Shown here: piece after piece, positions 6,674 through 6,891 of the stretch | Layout of the letters: each line of letters starts with the position of its first letter | Numbering within the stretch: position 1 is the stretch's first letter | Assembly (NCBI GenBank): GCA_016839955.1 | Contig: JAEOTI010000025.1 | Span: forward strand, 1 to 6,891 | DNA: 6,891 nucleotides | Reading direction: 5' to 3' | Source of the DNA: Candidatus Hodarchaeota archaeon | GTDB lineage: Archaea > Asgardarchaeota > Heimdallarchaeia > Hodarchaeales > YT1-057 | Made by a program: the position numbers and the translations under genes | Notes under the pieces: generated by a model | What the model saw: only the letters and a program-made list of their open reading frames with translations | Told to the model about the DNA's origin: nothing | The model's database searches: none

Positions 6674-6891
6674 ATGGACTTGCCAAGTAATGATGTTGAT
6701 CTCTTTCATGAACTCCTCATTCGGCCGAATGGTAAGTTTTGTTCTGGTAATGAACTAGTGCTTCTGGTTGATGCTTTGCGAATACACCTGAAACAATACT
6801 ATGACCCTATTACCGTCATTGCTTCTGGACGCATTGATCCTCTACCACACCAACTAGAAGCTTTCCATTTTTTAATGTCACGTGAGCATGA
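6674..6891 (+). CDS. SNF2-like helicase, N-terminal part (cut by window edge)
   Basis: An open frame runs from ATG 6674 to the right edge, giving 72 complete codons. The key piece is residues 54-65, GRIDPLPHQLEA, which resembles the Q-motif region that precedes Walker A in SNF2-type helicases of BREX (BrxHII) and DISARM (DrmD) loci. Walker A and the other helicase motifs would fall beyond the window. The first 50 or so residues are not recognisable alone. GGGG at 6662-6665 lies 8 bases before the ATG, and the gene begins 21 bases after the methyltransferase stop with no terminator between, so it is probably co-transcribed. The call rests on one short motif plus the neighbouring genes. Another DEAD/DEAH-box helicase of the same superfamily is possible. 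Confidence 0.65.
   Translation, partial: MDLPSNDVDLFHELLIRPNGKFCSGNELVLLVDALRIHLKQYYDPITVIASGRIDPLPHQLEAFHFLMSREH

Overview
The window holds the left part of a co-oriented, tightly packed defence-type gene cluster on the plus strand. In order: a 185-base leader; a 1020-residue DUF499 AAA+-like ATPase (186-3248); an unrecognised 156-residue protein (3312-3782); a 92-residue stand-alone DUF1156-type protein (3775-4053); a full-length DUF1156/COG1743-type adenine-specific DNA methyltransferase with a Zn ribbon (4046-6652); and the first 72 codons of what looks like an SNF2-type helicase (6674 to the right edge). There is no RNA gene, CRISPR array, transposase or clear terminator.

The combination of DUF499 ATPase, COG1743 methyltransferase and SNF2-like helicase is what family knowledge associates with anti-phage modification cassettes. 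It matches the core order of type 3 BREX (brxC, pglXI, brxHII, then pglZ and brxA). It also resembles the bacterial cassettes annotated as anti-phage-associated DUF499, DUF3780 and DUF1156 proteins, which also carry a small extra gene, and it has a distant relation to DISARM. The window ends before the genes that would decide between these. The likely division of labour is that the methyltransferase marks host DNA while the ATPase and helicase act on unmarked invading DNA. This role is inferred from the families.

The most unusual part is the junction of the small gene and the methyltransferase gene. The methyltransferase start region appears twice in tandem, about 271 bases apart. The first copy is cut off after about 70 residues, and its last 20 or so residues resemble the C-terminal end of the preceding small protein. 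This fits an old tandem duplication spanning the end of the small gene and the start of the methyltransferase gene. It produced a separate 92-codon gene while leaving both parents intact. The two heads share about 73% of residues over their core but differ at many synonymous positions, so the short copy has probably been kept as a protein for some time.

The host cannot be fixed. The DNA is AT-rich, ribosome binding sites of the GGAGG and GGTGA type are present, and one gene needs a TTG or GTG start. This suits either an archaeon or a low-GC bacterium. Gene spacing is operon-like: 63 bases, then two 8-base overlaps, then 21 bases.
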